Shown: one piece after another, positions 1 to 6,378 of the stretch
Layout of the letters: every line of letters begins with the position of its first letter
Position numbering within the stretch: the stretch's first letter is position 1
Source: Alphaproteobacteria bacterium
GTDB lineage: Bacteria; Pseudomonadota; Alphaproteobacteria; GCA-2731375
Reading direction: 5' to 3'
Assembly: GCA_028281075.1 (NCBI GenBank)
Contig: JANQKO010000436.1
Span: 1 to 9,293, forward strand
Length of the DNA stretch: 9,293 nucleotides
Notes under the pieces: generated by a model
The model's database searches: none
Told to the model about the DNA's origin: nothing
What the model saw: the letters and a program-made list of their open reading frames with translations, nothing else
Translations under genes and position numbers: made by a program

Positions 1-762
1 GAGGCGCAGCAGGGACTGGCCCTTGCTGATCGGGGTCAGCGCCGGTGGCGCGCCGGCCGTGAAGGTCGGGAAGATCAGCCAGGCCGGCCGCGCCGGCTCG
101 GCCCATCGCGCGATGCTGTCGGCCGGCGCCTTGACGTGCGCCACGGTGCCCTTGTTGGTGTCGCGCGTCTCGGGCCCGATCACGGCCCGCGGCGCGAAGG
201 CGCGCATGACCCCGATGGATTCGTTCTTCAGGCTGACCGGCCGCGGCATCGGCGAGAGGCTGGCGCCGTCGGGCGCGAGCAGGCCCAGCTCGTCCGAGAA
301 CAGCCGCCAGCCGCGGTTGATCAAGGCCGCGCAGAGCGTGCTCTTGCCCGAGCCCGACGCGCCGGGCAGCACGGCGGCGACACCGTCGCGCGCGACCACG
401 GCGGCGTGCAGCACGAGATGCCGATGCAGGTGCGCGTGGGTGGCCCAGTTCAGTCCCCACTCCAGGACCGGGAACGCCTGGTTGCTGGACAGCGGCGTGA
501 ACGGCACGTGACCGTCGAGATCGAAGACGACCAGCGGCCGCAGCCAGCGCCGCAGCGGCGACGGCGCCCGCAGGCGCACATGGAAGTCGGCGAAGCCGTC
601 CGCCGGCGCGACCGCGTGGTCCTGGTAGAGCACGGCGATGCCGTCGACCAGGCCGTCCAGCCGCGCGCGCACCCGGACCGTGAGCGGCCCGATCCGCCAG
701 GCCAGGCCGTCGCCGCGCAGGCGTCGGCGCATGTCGTCGCGGCTGAGGTCGGCGATCCGCAC
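1..762 (-). CDS. HprK-related kinase A (partial, 3' end off the left edge)
   Basis: Minus-strand frame open from a GTG at 762 to the window edge (254 codons seen). The N-terminal ~110 residues are poorly conserved; a P-loop GASGSGKST lies at about residues 134-142, preceded by HLVLHAAVVARDG and followed by FSDELGLL (about 155-162), whose Asp/Glu pair sits where HPr kinase/phosphorylase has its catalytic acidic residues. This is the pattern of the small 'HprK-related kinase A' family, not of true HprK, which has an extra N-terminal domain and works with HPr. Families of this kind should phosphorylate Ser/Thr on a protein or peptide; no substrate is known to me. GTG is chosen because it starts one base after the stop of the PqqD-like gene (TGA-C-GTG), implying translational coupling; an ATG ten codons in is the alternative. 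The C-terminal ~40-60 residues are missing because of the window limit. Confidence 0.88.
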   Translation of the reverse strand, partial: MRIADLSRDDMRRRLRGDGLAWRIGPLTVRVRARLDGLVDGIAVLYQDHAVAPADGFADFHVRLRAPSPLRRWLRPLVVFDLDGHVPFTPLSSNQAFPVLEWGLNWATHAHLHRHLVLHAAVVARDGVAAVLPGASGSGKSTLCAALINRGWRLFSDELGLLAPDGASLSPMPRPVSLKNESIGVMRAFAPRAVIGPETRDTNKGTVAHVKAPADSIARWAEPARPAWLIFPTFTAGAPPALTPISKGQSLLRL

Positions 763-763
763 G

Positions 764-1060
764 TCAGCGCGGGTCCGGCTCGACCAGGCCGAGCTTGTGG
801 AACTCCTGCACCAGCGCCGCCATGTGCGCCGCCAGGGCGGCGTCGGGCGCCAGGTCCAGCGCCGCCGCCACCTGCCGCGTCAGGCCGTCCAGGTCGTCCG
901 GCGCGCGCCGCAGCGCGCGTAGCGCCGCCGCCTCGACCGGACCCAGCAGATGGGTGTCGCCGGCGCCGTCATGATAGGCGACGGTTTCGTCGCCCCAGCT
1001 ATGCAGCGCGACGGAGAAATCCTGCGGCAGGCGCCAGCGTGGCGGCGGCTGTGTGGTCAT
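764..1060 (-). CDS. PqqD-like peptide-binding protein of an HPr-rel-A type system
   Basis: A 98-residue protein. Features of the PqqD fold: an N-terminal strand region (LHSWGDETVAYHDGAGDTHLLGPVEAAAL, residues about 20-48), then a helical winged-helix-like half with LDGLTRQVAAALDL and a C-terminal LVQEFHKLGLVEP, the usual ending of PqqD domains. PqqD homologues bind leader peptides or substrates of modifying enzymes. Here the partner is almost certainly the kinase encoded one base downstream. The start ATG has no clear Shine-Dalgarno; a 12-bp perfect palindrome GAACGCGCGTTC (1067-1078) lies just upstream of it and could be an operator or chance. There is no radical-SAM or other RiPP enzyme in view. 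Family assignment is fairly sure, biological role unknown. Confidence 0.85.
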   Translation of the reverse strand: MTTQPPPRWRLPQDFSVALHSWGDETVAYHDGAGDTHLLGPVEAAALRALRRAPDDLDGLTRQVAAALDLAPDAALAAHMAALVQEFHKLGLVEPDPR

Positions 1061-1164
1061 GGCCGGGAACGCGCGTTCGTCGTTGATCCCGCGCCAGCAT
1101 CACGCAGGCCGGGACGAAGGGTCAATCCCGACGCGTTGTCGCAGGCAATGACGAAGATATGGTA

Positions 1165-1183
1165 ACGCGGCGACCGGCCGCGT
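1165..1183. terminator. Hairpin downstream of the Tat-exported protein gene
   Basis: ACGCGGC (1165-1171), 5-base loop, GCCGCGT (1177-1183): a perfect 7-bp stem starting eight bases after the stop codon of the minus-strand gene 1191-1844. No T-run follows on the minus strand (it reads TACCATATC), so it may be a weak terminator, an attenuator between the secreted-protein gene and the PqqD/kinase pair, or an mRNA 3'-end stabiliser. Confidence 0.35.
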
Positions 1184-1190
1184 CACGGCG

Positions 1191-1844
1191 CTAGACGGTG
1201 CTGCTGCTGCCGTCGAGCGGGCAGATCTGATTGTTCAGGTAGTACAGCTCTTCCTTGACGATCTGTATGTCGGACGCCTTGTTGCTCTGATAGGCCTGCA
1301 CGAACTTGGCGATGACCGTCAGGACGTCGAGGTCGTATTTCACGTCGCAGGCGGCGTTCTGCAGCGCGGCGACCGCCTGCTTGCCGAGATGCAGCAGCTC
1401 CGGCTCGCAGTTGCCTTCGCAACCGGCCGGGACGACGGGGTCGCACTCGCCCCGGATGACCTCTTCCAGCGTGGCGCCGACAAAGGTGTTCTGGGCGTAG
1501 TAGGCGGTGATCAGGAAGATCTCCGAGAATTCCGTGCTCGGGCCGTATTGCGGGTGCCAGAGATGGGTGTTCTGCTTCCAGAACTGTTCCGAACAGCCCT
1601 CGCCCTCGCACTGGACGACGTCGGACATGTTCTCCGACGCCATCGCCGATTCCGAACAGCCGCCGGCCCAGGCCGGCCGGCCATATTGGGTCAGGATCAC
1701 CGGCGCGCCGATCAGGCCGCCTTTCAGCAGCCGGCGCCGCGTGGCGCCGTCCGATCCGCTGGCCGGGGGGATCTCGCCGGACCGATCCGCGGGGACCGCG
1801 GTCTCGTCGGCGCCGTGCTTGCCGTGCGTCTTTACGTTGTCCAT
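1191..1844 (-). CDS. Tat-exported cysteine-rich secreted protein
   Basis: 217 residues from ATG 1844. After a ~35-residue polar N-region comes TRRRLLKGGLIGAPVILT (about 36-53), a twin-arginine signal with a hydrophobic core, and an AWA|GG-like cleavage site near residue 60. The mature part has eight cysteines (GGC, VQC, EGC, GEC, AGC, GNC, AAC, QIC), enough for four disulfides. The pattern CSEQFWKQNTHLW ... LGKQAVAALQNAA ... YYLNNQICPL resembles an unnamed domain of secreted bacterial proteins that begins with a Cys and a YWK/FWK motif, has a central LxxQxxAAxLNxA helix and ends in a CPL motif. The chain finishes with a GSSSTV tail past that domain. Start choice is open: in-frame GTGs at 1871 (with GAGG upstream) and 1886 are possible and add 9 or 14 residues. 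It lies upstream of the PqqD/kinase genes on the same strand (gap 130 bp), so it may be their substrate. Confidence 0.7.
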   Translation of the reverse strand: MDNVKTHGKHGADETAVPADRSGEIPPASGSDGATRRRLLKGGLIGAPVILTQYGRPAWAGGCSESAMASENMSDVVQCEGEGCSEQFWKQNTHLWHPQYGPSTEFSEIFLITAYYAQNTFVGATLEEVIRGECDPVVPAGCEGNCEPELLHLGKQAVAALQNAACDVKYDLDVLTVIAKFVQAYQSNKASDIQIVKEELYYLNNQICPLDGSSSTV

Positions 1845-2401
1845 GCCCCAGATACACCTGTCACTGTCCACACCGCCCTGCCTCACCGGCCGGGCGCGAC
1901 GCGCCGCTGCGGCCGGAAGAGCCCGTCACCAACCACGGCCGCCGACGCCGAACAAGGCGCTTCGGACAAATCCCGCCGTATCCCCAGCGACGTGACTTCC
2001 CAAAATGGCACGAGCAACGGCCGCCCAAAGGCTCTCACCCATTATACTAGCAAAATTCGGGCCAGAGGAGTCCGAACCGTCGCGGTGAGATTTCAATGGT
2101 TTAACGTCCCCGGCCTGGCCGGGGTTCGCGGATTCTGTAAAGAAACCCGACGTTGTGTAAGAATTTTCGACACTCAGCATCGGCGACTCGCCAAAAACAG
2201 GTTCCATGACCTGACCGTGACCTGACGGGCCGGCGCCGTTCGCGCCTGCCAGCGGACGCGAAACCTTATCTAGCACGGAAACATGTCATAACGGTTTCTT
2301 CGTTCCCGCTGGCTAGCATCGGCCCAAGCGGTGTCGGGGCGGCCGCGCGCCGGCGGCAAAACGCTTGCGCGTGGCTCGGGCTTCGTGGCACGTTAGCTTT
2401 T
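1845..2401. other. Gene-free stretch between divergent transcription units
   Basis: About 560 bases without a credible gene; ORFs here have non-native codon use. Locally AT-richer than its surroundings around 1970-2220. On the minus strand a perfect TATAAT lies at 2046-2041, pointing towards the secreted-protein gene, but I see no convincing -35 at the right distance. A dyad CCCCGGCC-T-GGCCGGGG sits at 2108-2124. A short direct repeat TGACCTGAC occurs twice near 2211-2230. No promoter for the rightward ORF at 2402 could be singled out. Confidence 0.5.
2108..2124. repeat. Perfect GC-rich inverted repeat in the gene-free stretch
   Basis: CCCCGGCC (2108-2115), one central T, GGCCGGGG (2117-2124). 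As RNA it would fold as a 6-bp stem with a 5-base loop. No T-run follows on either side, so a terminator is not well supported; an operator or structural hairpin remains possible. Confidence 0.45.
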
Positions 2402-2512
2402 ATGGTGTTCGAGATGGTGCTCAGCCACAAGATCTGGTCGATCGATCGGGCCCCTCGATTTGCCCTCACGGAATACCTGCGCCCGGACAACTCAACCCTG
2501 TTCCGCTTCTGA
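2402..2512 (+). CDS. Small ORF (36 residues) immediately ahead of ybjN
   Basis: ATG 2402 to TGA 2512 encodes a 36-residue peptide that starts MVFEMVLSHKIWSID and ends LRPDNSTLFRF. About 30 of 36 codons end in G or C, like the genuine genes here and unlike the flanking gap. Its stop codon overlaps the GAGGAG Shine-Dalgarno of the YbjN gene (start 2525), so the two look translationally coupled. No good ribosome binding site precedes ATG 2402; ATG 2414 (32 residues) is an alternative and is no better placed. I do not recognise the peptide and see no signal sequence or membrane segment. It may be a conserved small protein, a leader peptide, or an open frame by chance. Confidence 0.45.
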   Translation: MVFEMVLSHKIWSIDRAPRFALTEYLRPDNSTLFRF

Positions 2513-2524
2513 GGAGCGCTGGCC

Positions 2525-3028
2525 ATGCCGACGACCGAATTCGAAGAACCGACCGACATCGACAATCCGCTCGACGTCGTGGAGCAGATCGTCTCCGCCA
2601 ATCAATGGCCGTTCGACCGCCAGGGCGAGGAGGAGCTTTCGGTCTCCATTGCCGGCAGTTGGTGCGATTACCATCTCGGCTTTTCGTTTCCGCAGGGCCA
2701 GGGCGCCATGCAGATCGCCTGCGCCTACGACCTGCGCGTGCCGCAACGCAAGCGCGAGGAGATCTACTCGCTGCTGGCCATGGTGAACGAGCGCATGTGG
2801 CTCGGCCACTTCGACCTCTGGACCGAGGAAGGCGTGCCGATGTTCCGGCATACGGTACTGGTGCGCGGCGGGCCGGCGCTGACGCCGACCCAGCTCGAGG
2901 AGATGATCGAGGTGTCGATCGGCGAGTGCGAGCGGTTCTATCCCGCCTTCCAGTTCGTGCTCTGGGGCGGCAAGGCCCCGGGCGAGGCGATCGAGGCGTC
3001 GATGCTGGAAACCGTCGGCGAGGCCTGA
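2525..3028 (+). CDS. YbjN domain-containing protein
   Basis: 167 residues, preceded by GAGGAG nine bases upstream of the ATG. The opening NPLDVVEQIVSANQWPFDR (about 14-32), the strand pair ELSVSIAGSWCDYHLGFSF (about 37-55), the LRVPQRKREEIYSLLAMVNERMWLGHFDL segment (about 70-98) and the late helix LEEMIEVSIGECERFYPAF (about 123-142) follow the YbjN domain, a type III secretion chaperone-like fold. Most YbjN proteins are of unknown function; the E. coli protein has been linked to stress and motility phenotypes. The gene is followed after two bases by proC. In alphaproteobacteria the two are often adjacent, which supports the call but does not reveal a function. Confidence 0.88.
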   Translation: MPTTEFEEPTDIDNPLDVVEQIVSANQWPFDRQGEEELSVSIAGSWCDYHLGFSFPQGQGAMQIACAYDLRVPQRKREEIYSLLAMVNERMWLGHFDLWTEEGVPMFRHTVLVRGGPALTPTQLEEMIEVSIGECERFYPAFQFVLWGGKAPGEAIEASMLETVGEA

Positions 3029-3030
3029 CC

Positions 3031-3855
3031 GTGACGGACGCCGGCGCCGGGCCGCTGCTGCTGGTCGGCTGCGGCAAGATGGGCGGGGCGCTGTTGCAGG
3101 GCTGGCTGCGCCAGGGGGCCGACCCGCGGAATATCCTCGTCGTCGAGCCGATGGCCGATCCGCACCGCGTGCTGGCCGCGCCGGGCGTGAAGGTGCTGGC
3201 CGAGCCCGGACAGGTACCGGCCGATTTCGCGCCCGCCGTGGTGATTCTGGCCGTGAAGCCGCAGAGCATGGACGAGGTGGCGCCGCGTTACGGCCGTTTC
3301 GCCGGGCCGGACACGGTCTTCATGTCGATCGCCGCCGGCACCAAGATCGCCTATTTCGAACGGCAGTTCGGCGCCGACGCCGCGATCGTGCGGGTGATGC
3401 CGAACACGCCGGCGGCGGTCGAGCGCGGCATGTCGGTGCTGTGCGCCAACGGCGGCGTGTCGGCGGCGCGGCGCGAGACCTGCACCCGTCTTATGGCGGC
3501 CGTCGGCGAGACGGCCTGGATCGAGGACGAGGCGCTGATGGACGCCGTCACCGCCGTCAGCGGCTCCGGTCCGGCCTACCTGTTTCTGCTGATCGAGTGC
3601 CTGGCGCAGGCCGGCGTCGACGCCGGCTTGTCCGAGGAGCTGGCGGCGCAGCCCGCGGCGGCAACGGTGTCGGGGGCCGGCGAGCTGGCGCGGCGGTCGG
3701 CCGAGACGCCGGGCCAGTTGCGGGTCAACGTCACCAGCCCCGGCGGCACGACCCAGGCCGCGCTGGAGGTGCTGATGGCCGATGACGGGCTGGCGCCGCT
3801 GCTGCGTCGCGCGGTCCAGGCCGCGGCCCGCCGCAGTCGCGAGCTCGGCGGCTGA
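3031..3855 (+). CDS. proC: Pyrroline-5-carboxylate reductase
   Basis: 274 residues from GTG 3031, close to the family's usual ~270. Catalyses the last step of proline synthesis, NAD(P)H-dependent reduction of 1-pyrroline-5-carboxylate, in the cytoplasm. Seen: the Rossmann motif GCGKMGGAL (about 13-21), LAVKPQ, VMPNTP, then TAVSGSGPAY (substrate site) and the ProC signature VTSPGGTTQAALEVL near the C-terminus. GTG is chosen because it lies two bases after the ybjN stop, with GAGG seven bases upstream inside the ybjN end, and because the protein then begins just before the Rossmann strand. The frame stays open upstream to 2365 but that stretch lies across ybjN and is not coding. One segment (LAAQPAAATVSGAGELARRS) is slightly divergent from the common LALQTVLGAAxL form; nothing suggests loss of function. 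Confidence 0.96.
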   Translation: MTDAGAGPLLLVGCGKMGGALLQGWLRQGADPRNILVVEPMADPHRVLAAPGVKVLAEPGQVPADFAPAVVILAVKPQSMDEVAPRYGRFAGPDTVFMSIAAGTKIAYFERQFGADAAIVRVMPNTPAAVERGMSVLCANGGVSAARRETCTRLMAAVGETAWIEDEALMDAVTAVSGSGPAYLFLLIECLAQAGVDAGLSEELAAQPAAATVSGAGELARRSAETPGQLRVNVTSPGGTTQAALEVLMADDGLAPLLRRAVQAAARRSRELGG

Positions 3856-3865
3856 CCGGCCGGCC

Positions 3866-3880
3866 CGCCGTCAGACGGCG
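3866..3880. terminator. Short palindrome between convergent proC and hydroxycarboxylate dehydrogenase genes
   Basis: CGCCGTC-A-GACGGCG, 7-bp arms around one base, spanning the stop codon of the minus-strand gene (3871-3873) and ten bases after the proC stop. The intergenic gap is only 15 bp. It could act as a compact bidirectional terminator, though there is no T-run; weak evidence. Confidence 0.3.
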
Positions 3881-4956
3881 AATTCCTCGACTTCGACGCG
3901 GTTGACGCCGGCCTCCCGCGCCGTGTCCAGCAGCTCCTGCCAGGTCATGGCGTCGATGGGCACGCCCTCGGCCAGACGCGTCTCGCGCATCTTCCGTTCC
4001 GGATCGCCCGGCACCATGACCGCGTCGACACCGGGCGCCGGCGGCGAGGCCTTCACCCAGCCGGTGAAGGCGTTCAGGTCCTGGCCGAAGAAGCCGCTGG
4101 CGTTGAAGACGTCGGGATCGAGGATGATCATCAGCATGTTGTTGATGATCGTGCCGCGCTCCAGGCGCTCCGGCAGGAAGGTGCCGCCGCCGGTGACGCC
4201 GCCGGCCAGGATGTCGCAGATCAGCGCCAGGCCGTAGCCCTTGTGCGCGCCGACCGACAGCAGCGCGCCGGTCGGTTCGCCGTCGCCGCGGAACATGACG
4301 CCCGGATCGTTGGTCGGGTTGCCGTTCTCGTCGATCAGCGAGCCGTCCGGCACCGTGACGCCCTTGTTGTGGGCGACCCGGACCTTGCCCATGGCGATGT
4401 TGCTGGTCGCCATGTCGAGGATCAGGCGCGGATGGTCCTTGGTGGCCGGGATGGCGGTGCAATAGGGATTGGTCGTATAGCGCGGATCGGAACCGCCGAA
4501 CGGCGCCACCAGGGCGTGGAACGACGTCGAGTTCACGTAGTGGATCGAGACTAAGCCGGCATCGGCGCACATCTCTCCCCAGGCGCCGATGCGGCCGATA
4601 TGGTGGCTGTTGCGCAGGCCGACGACGGCGACGCCGTGCTCGCGGGCCTTGGCGATGCCCATCTCCGTCGTTTCCTGCGCGATCACCTGGCCATAGCCGG
4701 CATTCCCGTCGACCAGCAGGAAGCAGCCCTTGTCGACGACGACCTCGGCGTGCTGGCCGACATTCAGCCGGCCCTCGACCACGGCGCTGATATAGGCCGG
4801 CATCATGCCGACGCCGTGGCTGTCATGACCGGCGAGATTGGCTTCGACGAGGCGGTCCGCGACCATCTGCGCTTCGGTTTCCCCGCTGCCGGCGCGCATG
4901 CAGATCAGCTTGGTCAATTCGGTAAGCTTGTCGGCCTGAACCACAACGTCGGCCAT
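3871..4956 (-). CDS. hcxB: Hydroxycarboxylate dehydrogenase B / malate-lactate-ureidoglycolate dehydrogenase family
   Basis: 361 residues, the same length as E. coli YbiC/HcxB. The Ldh2/AllD-type oxidoreductases reduce 2-keto acids or oxidise 2-hydroxy acids with NAD(P)(H) and use a fold unlike classical LDH. Seen: GHDSHGVGMMPAYI (43-56), NSHHIGRIGAWGE (116-128) with the conserved histidine pair, TNPYCTAIP (162-170), LDMATSNIAMGKV (180-192), and GAHKGYGLALICDILAGG (236-253). The NSHHIGRIG and C-terminal signatures favour the YbiC branch over AllD or MdhA, but substrate (hydroxyphenylpyruvate, oxoglutarate or other) cannot be read from sequence. The start has a strong AAGGAGG eight bases upstream. 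It is divergent from the TetR gene across 120 bp, so that regulator may control it. Confidence 0.9.
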   Translation of the reverse strand: MADVVVQADKLTELTKLICMRAGSGETEAQMVADRLVEANLAGHDSHGVGMMPAYISAVVEGRLNVGQHAEVVVDKGCFLLVDGNAGYGQVIAQETTEMGIAKAREHGVAVVGLRNSHHIGRIGAWGEMCADAGLVSIHYVNSTSFHALVAPFGGSDPRYTTNPYCTAIPATKDHPRLILDMATSNIAMGKVRVAHNKGVTVPDGSLIDENGNPTNDPGVMFRGDGEPTGALLSVGAHKGYGLALICDILAGGVTGGGTFLPERLERGTIINNMLMIILDPDVFNASGFFGQDLNAFTGWVKASPPAPGVDAVMVPGDPERKMRETRLAEGVPIDAMTWQELLDTAREAGVNRVEVEEFAV

Positions 4957-4990
4957 ATTGACGTCCTCCTTCTCATTGTCGCGGATTCCC

Positions 4991-5017
4991 GGCCGCGGCG
5001 ACGTGTCGCCGGCGGCC
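4991..5017. promoter_or_regulatory. Inverted repeat in the hcxB-tetR divergent region (candidate operator)
   Basis: GGCCGCGGCGAC (4991-5002), GT, then GTCGCCGGCGGCC (5005-5017): 12-bp arms that are complementary apart from one bulged base. It lies between the two divergent starts and directly upstream of the predicted tetR -35 box. TetR proteins typically bind such dyads and often control themselves and a divergent neighbour. In DNA this GC-rich such dyads also arise by chance. Confidence 0.4.
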
Positions 5018-5025
5018 CGCGCGGC

Positions 5026-5053
5026 TTGCCGCCTTCGCCGGCTCGCTTATATC
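5026..5053 (+). promoter_or_regulatory. Predicted promoter of the TetR gene
   Basis: TTGCCG (5026-5031), a 16-bp spacer and TATATC (5048-5053): four of six matches at each box to the sigma-70 consensus, in an otherwise GC-rich stretch. Initiation near 5060 would leave a short leader carrying CCGGAGGG ahead of ATG 5077. Confidence 0.45.
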
Positions 5054-5076
5054 ATGGCTTCCGGAGGGATACGGCA

Positions 5077-5748
5077 ATGGCCAAGCAACTGACCTCGACG
5101 CGGCGCAGAAAGTCCGGTGGCGGCAAGACGGCGGCCGATCCGCGCGAGGCGGTCTTCGCGGCGGCCATGAAGCTGGCCGGCCTGCAGGGCTGGGCCGACA
5201 CCACGATGGCCGATATCGCCGACGAGGCCGGCATCGGCCTCGACGCGCTGCACCGGCATTTCAGCGGCAAGCCGGCGCTGCTCGCGGCCTTCGTCGCGCA
5301 TGTCGACGGCCTGGTGCTGGCGGGGACCGATCCGGAAATCGGCGACGAGCCGGTGCGCGACCGCCTGTTCGACATCTACATGCGGCGCTTCGATACCCTG
5401 GCGCCCTACAAGGACGGCCTGCGCGCCGTCGCGCGCGAACTACCGCGCGACCCGGCCCTCTTCGCCTGCTTCCTGTCCGGTCCCTACCGGCGGTCGCTGG
5501 AATGGACCCTGGAAGCCGCCCGCATCGGCAATTGGGGACCGCTGCAGCCGCTGCAGCTCAAGGGCCTCGGCGTGATCCAGGCCGCCGTTACCCGCACCTG
5601 GCTGGACGACGACAGCGAGGACCTGGGCAAGACCATGGCGGCGCTGGACAAGGCCCTGCGCCGGGCCGATTCCATCGTCGCGTCGTTCCCGTTCGGCGGC
5701 CGCCGACGGCGTGCCGAACAGGCCGAGGCCGGGGCCGAGAGCGCCTGA
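5077..5748 (+). CDS. TetR-family transcriptional regulator
   Basis: 223 residues, GGAGGG about nine bases before the ATG. A basic N-terminal tail (STRRRKSGGGK) leads into the TetR DNA-binding domain: REAVFAAAMKLAGLQGWADTT (about 23-43) and the helix-turn-helix MADIADEAGIGLDALHRHFSGKPALL (about 44-69), with HRHFSGK replacing the usual YYHFxxK. The ligand half (MRRFDTLAPYKDGLRAVARELPRDP ... KGLGVIQAAVTRTWLDDDSEDLGKTMAALDKALRRAD) has the TWLDDDSxD segment also seen in COQ9-like TetR relatives; the C-terminus is charged and probably disordered. It is divergent from hcxB and sits upstream of the phasin cluster on the same strand, so either could be its target. The ligand is unknown. The frame is open upstream to 4600, but that part overlaps hcxB antisense and is not coding. 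Confidence 0.9.
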   Translation: MAKQLTSTRRRKSGGGKTAADPREAVFAAAMKLAGLQGWADTTMADIADEAGIGLDALHRHFSGKPALLAAFVAHVDGLVLAGTDPEIGDEPVRDRLFDIYMRRFDTLAPYKDGLRAVARELPRDPALFACFLSGPYRRSLEWTLEAARIGNWGPLQPLQLKGLGVIQAAVTRTWLDDDSEDLGKTMAALDKALRRADSIVASFPFGGRRRRAEQAEAGAESA

Positions 5749-5767
5749 CCCGGGCGGCAGAATTCGC

Positions 5768-5796
5768 TTGACCCGCCACCGCCGAGAGGCGATACG
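5768..5796 (+). promoter_or_regulatory. Predicted promoter of the first phasin
   Basis: TTGACC (5768-5773, five of six matches to the -35 consensus), exactly 17 bp, then GATACG (5791-5796, weak -10). Initiation would fall near 5803, just before the PhaR-like dyad, giving a ~105-base leader. The leader contains a GCGGC-GAC-GCCGC hairpin (5831-5843) and two copies of GTCCGCGG. Confidence 0.45.
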
Positions 5797-5807
5797 AGCG
5801 ATGGAGT

Positions 5808-5822
5808 TTGTGCAGTGCAGCA
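5808..5822. promoter_or_regulatory. PhaR-like operator candidate at the phasin start site
   Basis: TTGTGCAGTGCAGCA contains GTGC-AGT-GCAG (5810-5820). As I recall it, the repressor PhaR of PHB-making alphaproteobacteria binds CTGC-N3-GCAG; this matches 7 of 8 defined bases. It overlaps the predicted transcription start, where a repressor would block initiation. PhaR itself is not encoded in the window. Confidence 0.45.
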
Positions 5823-5908
5823 TGTCCGCGGCGGCGACGCCGCGACCGTGCCGCGGGACCGTCCGCGGAGACCGCCAATGTCAGATTTCCGATGGGAAAG
5901 GCACCAGC

Positions 5909-6364
5909 ATGGCCAAGGAAAACCCGTTCGCCGGCTTCGACGTCACCAAGATGATGGCCGATTTCAAGCTGCCCGGCGTCGACATGGAAAGCATGATGAG
6001 CGCGCACAAGAAGAATATCGAGGCCTGGCAGAAGGCCAACGAGCGCGCGGCCGAGAACTTCCAGGGCATCGTCACCCGCCAGGCCGACATGGTGCGGGAC
6101 ACCATGGGCGAGCTGGCCGAAACGCTGCAGCAGATTTCGGCCTCGGCCAGCCCCGAGGACAGCGCCCGGCGGCAGGCCGAGGTCATCAACCGGGCGCTGG
6201 AGACGGCGTTGAGTAATCTGCGCGAGATCGCCGAGATGACGGCGGACTCGAACCGGGAAGTCTTCGACGTGCTGAATTCGCGCATCATGGAGAGCATGGA
6301 AGAGGTGCGCGAGCTCGGCAACGAAGCCATGCGCAAGGCGACCGGCGGCGCCGACACGAAGTAG
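5909..6364 (+). CDS. Phasin family protein (PHB granule-associated)
   Basis: 151 residues. Phasins coat intracellular polyhydroxybutyrate granules and control their size and number. The N-terminus MAKENPFAGFDVTKMMADFKLPGVDMESMMSAHKKNIEAW is the characteristic opening of the alphaproteobacterial phasin family; the rest is predicted to be almost entirely amphipathic helix and coiled coil (residues about 30-145), with no Cys, no signal peptide and no membrane segment. ATG 5909 is chosen from that N-terminus; the frame stays open upstream (ATG 5801, 5822), but those bases are the leader and operator. The ribosome site (GGGAAAGG) is modest. It is followed after 14 bp by the CsaA-type gene and then by a second phasin. 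Confidence 0.92.
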   Translation: MAKENPFAGFDVTKMMADFKLPGVDMESMMSAHKKNIEAWQKANERAAENFQGIVTRQADMVRDTMGELAETLQQISASASPEDSARRQAEVINRALETALSNLREIAEMTADSNREVFDVLNSRIMESMEEVRELGNEAMRKATGGADTK

Positions 6365-6378
6365 CGCCGCCCGGTCCC

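Noticed and set aside
136..1086. Plus-strand open frame of 316 codons
   Set aside because: Antisense to the HprK-related kinase and PqqD-like genes, which carry clear motifs; its translation is Arg/Pro/Ala-rich noise.
1101..1186. 28-codon peptide after GTG 1186 (minus) as a hidden RiPP precursor
   Set aside because: No ribosome site, overlaps the hairpin, and no leader/core pattern; the secreted protein upstream is a better candidate substrate.
1926..2276. Minus-strand frame of 116 codons in the gene-free stretch
   Set aside because: Codon use does not match the genuine genes, no ribosome site, no recognisable domain.
2365..3855. A single 496-codon gene covering ybjN and proC
   Set aside because: Only the part from 3031 is ProC; upstream the frame crosses ybjN, which has its own ribosome site and domain in another frame.
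4600..5748. Longer TetR protein starting at 4600
   Set aside because: The extra part is antisense to the dehydrogenase; ATG 5077 has a good ribosome site and directly precedes the TetR domain.
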